A DNA stretch of 7,386 bases from an uncultured Cetobacterium sp. (lineage in GTDB: Bacteria; Fusobacteriota; Fusobacteriia; Fusobacteriales; Fusobacteriaceae), in the NCBI GenBank assembly GCA_900766645.1, contig CAAFWD010000122.1, positions 1 through 7,386 of the forward strand, in the 5' to 3' direction. How positions within the stretch are numbered: the stretch's first letter is position 1; each line of letters opens with the position of its first letter. The position numbers and the translations under genes are program-made. Shown piece by piece: positions 6,011-7,386 of the stretch. The notes beneath the pieces were generated by a model. It did not search any database and was not told the DNA's origin. It saw only the letters and a program-made list of their open reading frames with translations.

Positions 6011-6474
6011 TGTTATTAACTACTACAATTAACGGTAGAAAAAAAGAGTTATTAATAAAAGATGATGAATATCTTTTAGACGCTCTTAGAAAAGCTGGAT
6101 ATTTAAGTGTTAAAAAAGGTTGTGATACAGGTGCCTGTGGACTTTGTACTGTGTTGATCGACGACTCTCCTGTTCTTTCTTGTAGTACTCTTGCTATTAG
6201 AGCTCAAGGGAAAAAAATCTCTACCATAGAAGCATTCCCTCATGAAGCAAAAACTTTTGCTAACTTCATGGCTCAAGAAGGTGCTGAACAATGTGGTTAC
6301 TGTTCACCTGGCTTTACTTTAACTGTTATCGCTATGAATAAAGAACTTACAAACCCAACTGATGATGAAATTATGCATTATCTAAATGGAAACCTTTGCA
6401 GATGTAGTGGATATGTTTCTCAACTTAGAGCTATTAAAAACTATATGGAGGTGATTAATAATGAAAATTGTTAA
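6010..6474 (+). CDS. Molybdenum hydroxylase [2Fe-2S] subunit (XdhC/YagT-like)
   Basis: The electron-transfer subunit carrying two [2Fe-2S] clusters, 154 residues, the normal length. The N-terminal plant-ferredoxin-like domain has Cys38, Cys43, Cys46 and Cys58 (C-x4-C-x2-C-x11-C, in GCDTGACGLC). The C-terminal helical domain has Cys95, Cys98, Cys130 and Cys132 (QCGYC ... LCRC), giving all eight ligands. It links the molybdenum subunit to the FAD subunit. It starts at an ATG overlapping the FAD-gene stop (TAATG), and its last 14 bases overlap the molybdenum-subunit gene, so the three are translationally coupled and expected in equal amounts. The name xdhC is ambiguous because it is also used for a maturation chaperone, so no symbol is given. 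Confidence 0.97.
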   Translation: MLLTTTINGRKKELLIKDDEYLLDALRKAGYLSVKKGCDTGACGLCTVLIDDSPVLSCSTLAIRAQGKKISTIEAFPHEAKTFANFMAQEGAEQCGYCSPGFTLTVIAMNKELTNPTDDEIMHYLNGNLCRCSGYVSQLRAIKNYMEVINNENC

Positions 6475-7386
6475 TACTTCTGTAAAAAAAGTTGATGGTA
6501 TTGGAGTAGTTACAGGAAACCCTGCTTATACTGATGATTTAGTTTTAAATAATAATGTATTAATTATAAAACTTTTAAGATCTCCACATGCTTTTGCTAA
6601 AGTGAAAAGTGTGGATGTATCCATTGCTAAAAAAGTTCCTGGTGTTGAGGCAATTTTTACTCACGAAGATACTCCTAAAACTAGATTCACTTTAGCTGGA
6701 CAAAGTTTTCCAGAACCATCTCCATATGATAGAAGAATTTTAGATGAATATGTTAGATACGTTGGAGATCCTGTGGCAATAATTGCTGCTGAAGATGAAA
6801 AGTCTGCTGAAAAAGCTATGAAATTAATTAAAGTTGATTATGAAGTTTTAACTCCCATTTTAGATTTTGAAAAAGCTATTGATTCAAATATTATTATTCA
6901 TCCAGAAGAGGTTCATACTAACTTTGAAATAGGTTATGAAAAAGATAGAAATATTGCTTCTAAATCTTATCAAGAAAAACCTGGCGTTGATGAAGGATTT
7001 GCTAACAGTGATATAATTTTTGAAAAAACTTATTATACTCAACCTCAAATTCATGCTATGATGGAAACATATAGATCATATAGTTATTTTGATGTAAACG
7101 GAAGACTTACAACTATAAGTTCAACACAAATACCTTTCCATGTTAGAAGACATCTTGCAAGAGCATTAGAACTTCCTACTAATAAACTTAGAGTTATTAA
7201 GCCTAGAATTGGTGGAGGATTCGGTGGTAAGCAAACAGCTGTTTGTGAAATCTATTCTGCTTTTGTTACTTTAAAAACTGGGAAACCTTCTAAGATTATT
7301 TACAACAGAAAAGAAACTCATACTTGTACTACTACAAGACATCAAATGAAACTTAATGTTAAAATAGGTTCTGATTTAGAGGGGAA
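6461..7386 (+). CDS. Molybdenum-binding subunit of xanthine dehydrogenase-family hydroxylase, N-terminal part (3' end outside window)
   Basis: The catalytic subunit, which would hold the molybdopterin cofactor and hydroxylate a purine or other N-heterocycle. ATG at 6461 follows a GGAGGTG site (6447-6453) inside the end of the Fe-S gene. The frame stays open to the right edge, giving 308 residues of an expected 700-900. Residues 12-130 form the a/b hammerhead domain, with AYTDD (22-26), LLRSPHAFAK (38-47) and YVGDPVAIIA (100-109). The molybdopterin-binding domain follows, with QPQIHAMMET (194-203) and the glycine loop IGGGFGGKQ (250-258). The neighbouring yedF, DUF3343 and purine permease suggest the selenium-dependent branch, in which selenium is a labile ligand of molybdenum and not a Sec residue. 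That assignment needs the missing C-terminus and a family model; ordinary xanthine dehydrogenase is the alternative. Confidence 0.93.
   Translation, partial: MKIVNTSVKKVDGIGVVTGNPAYTDDLVLNNNVLIIKLLRSPHAFAKVKSVDVSIAKKVPGVEAIFTHEDTPKTRFTLAGQSFPEPSPYDRRILDEYVRYVGDPVAIIAAEDEKSAEKAMKLIKVDYEVLTPILDFEKAIDSNIIIHPEEVHTNFEIGYEKDRNIASKSYQEKPGVDEGFANSDIIFEKTYYTQPQIHAMMETYRSYSYFDVNGRLTTISSTQIPFHVRRHLARALELPTNKLRVIKPRIGGGFGGKQTAVCEIYSAFVTLKTGKPSKIIYNRKETHTCTTTRHQMKLNVKIGSDLEG

Overview
The window is very AT-rich, favours AGA, ATA and TTA codons, and has Gram-positive-style ribosome sites and TATAAT-type promoters. The gene content fits an anaerobic fermenter. A member of the Fusobacteriota (Fusobacterium or Cetobacterium-like) is my best guess and an AT-rich clostridium is the alternative; the sequence alone does not settle it. 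No mobile element, CRISPR array or rRNA is visible.

Layout: (1) 2-676 (+) is the C-terminal half of SelA, the enzyme that makes Sec-tRNA(Sec); the gene enters from the left edge. (2) 677-827 is a convergent gap with a cluster of TAGC-containing inverted repeats and a strong bidirectional terminator. (3) 828-2288 (-) is a YjeM-like amino-acid permease. (4) 2289-2455 is a divergent promoter region. (5) 2456-3309 (+) is a two-gene operon: YedF (TusA-like plus DsrE-like domains) and a DUF3343 putative Se/S carrier. (6) 3337-3430 (+) is the selenocysteine tRNA (selC, anticodon TCA) with its own promoter and terminator. (7) 3535-3797 is a promoter and a guanine-class purine riboswitch with a terminator expression platform. 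(8) 3865-7386 (+) is an operon of an NCS2 purine permease followed by the FAD, 2Fe-2S and molybdenum subunits of a xanthine dehydrogenase-family hydroxylase; the last gene runs off the right edge.

How the genes fit together: the window brings the two protein-level uses of selenium close together. SelA and tRNA(Sec) serve co-translational selenocysteine insertion. YedF and DUF3343 are uncharacterised proteins that comparative genomics links to selenium delivery, and they sit next to a molybdenum hydroxylase that may carry a labile, non-Sec selenium ligand. The riboswitch is built to shut off purine import and hydroxylation when guanine or hypoxanthine is plentiful. The selenium dependence of the hydroxylase is inferred from its neighbours, not read from its sequence. 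The individual families are known; the combination, and the neat three-helix geometry of the riboswitch off state, are the parts most worth a second look.
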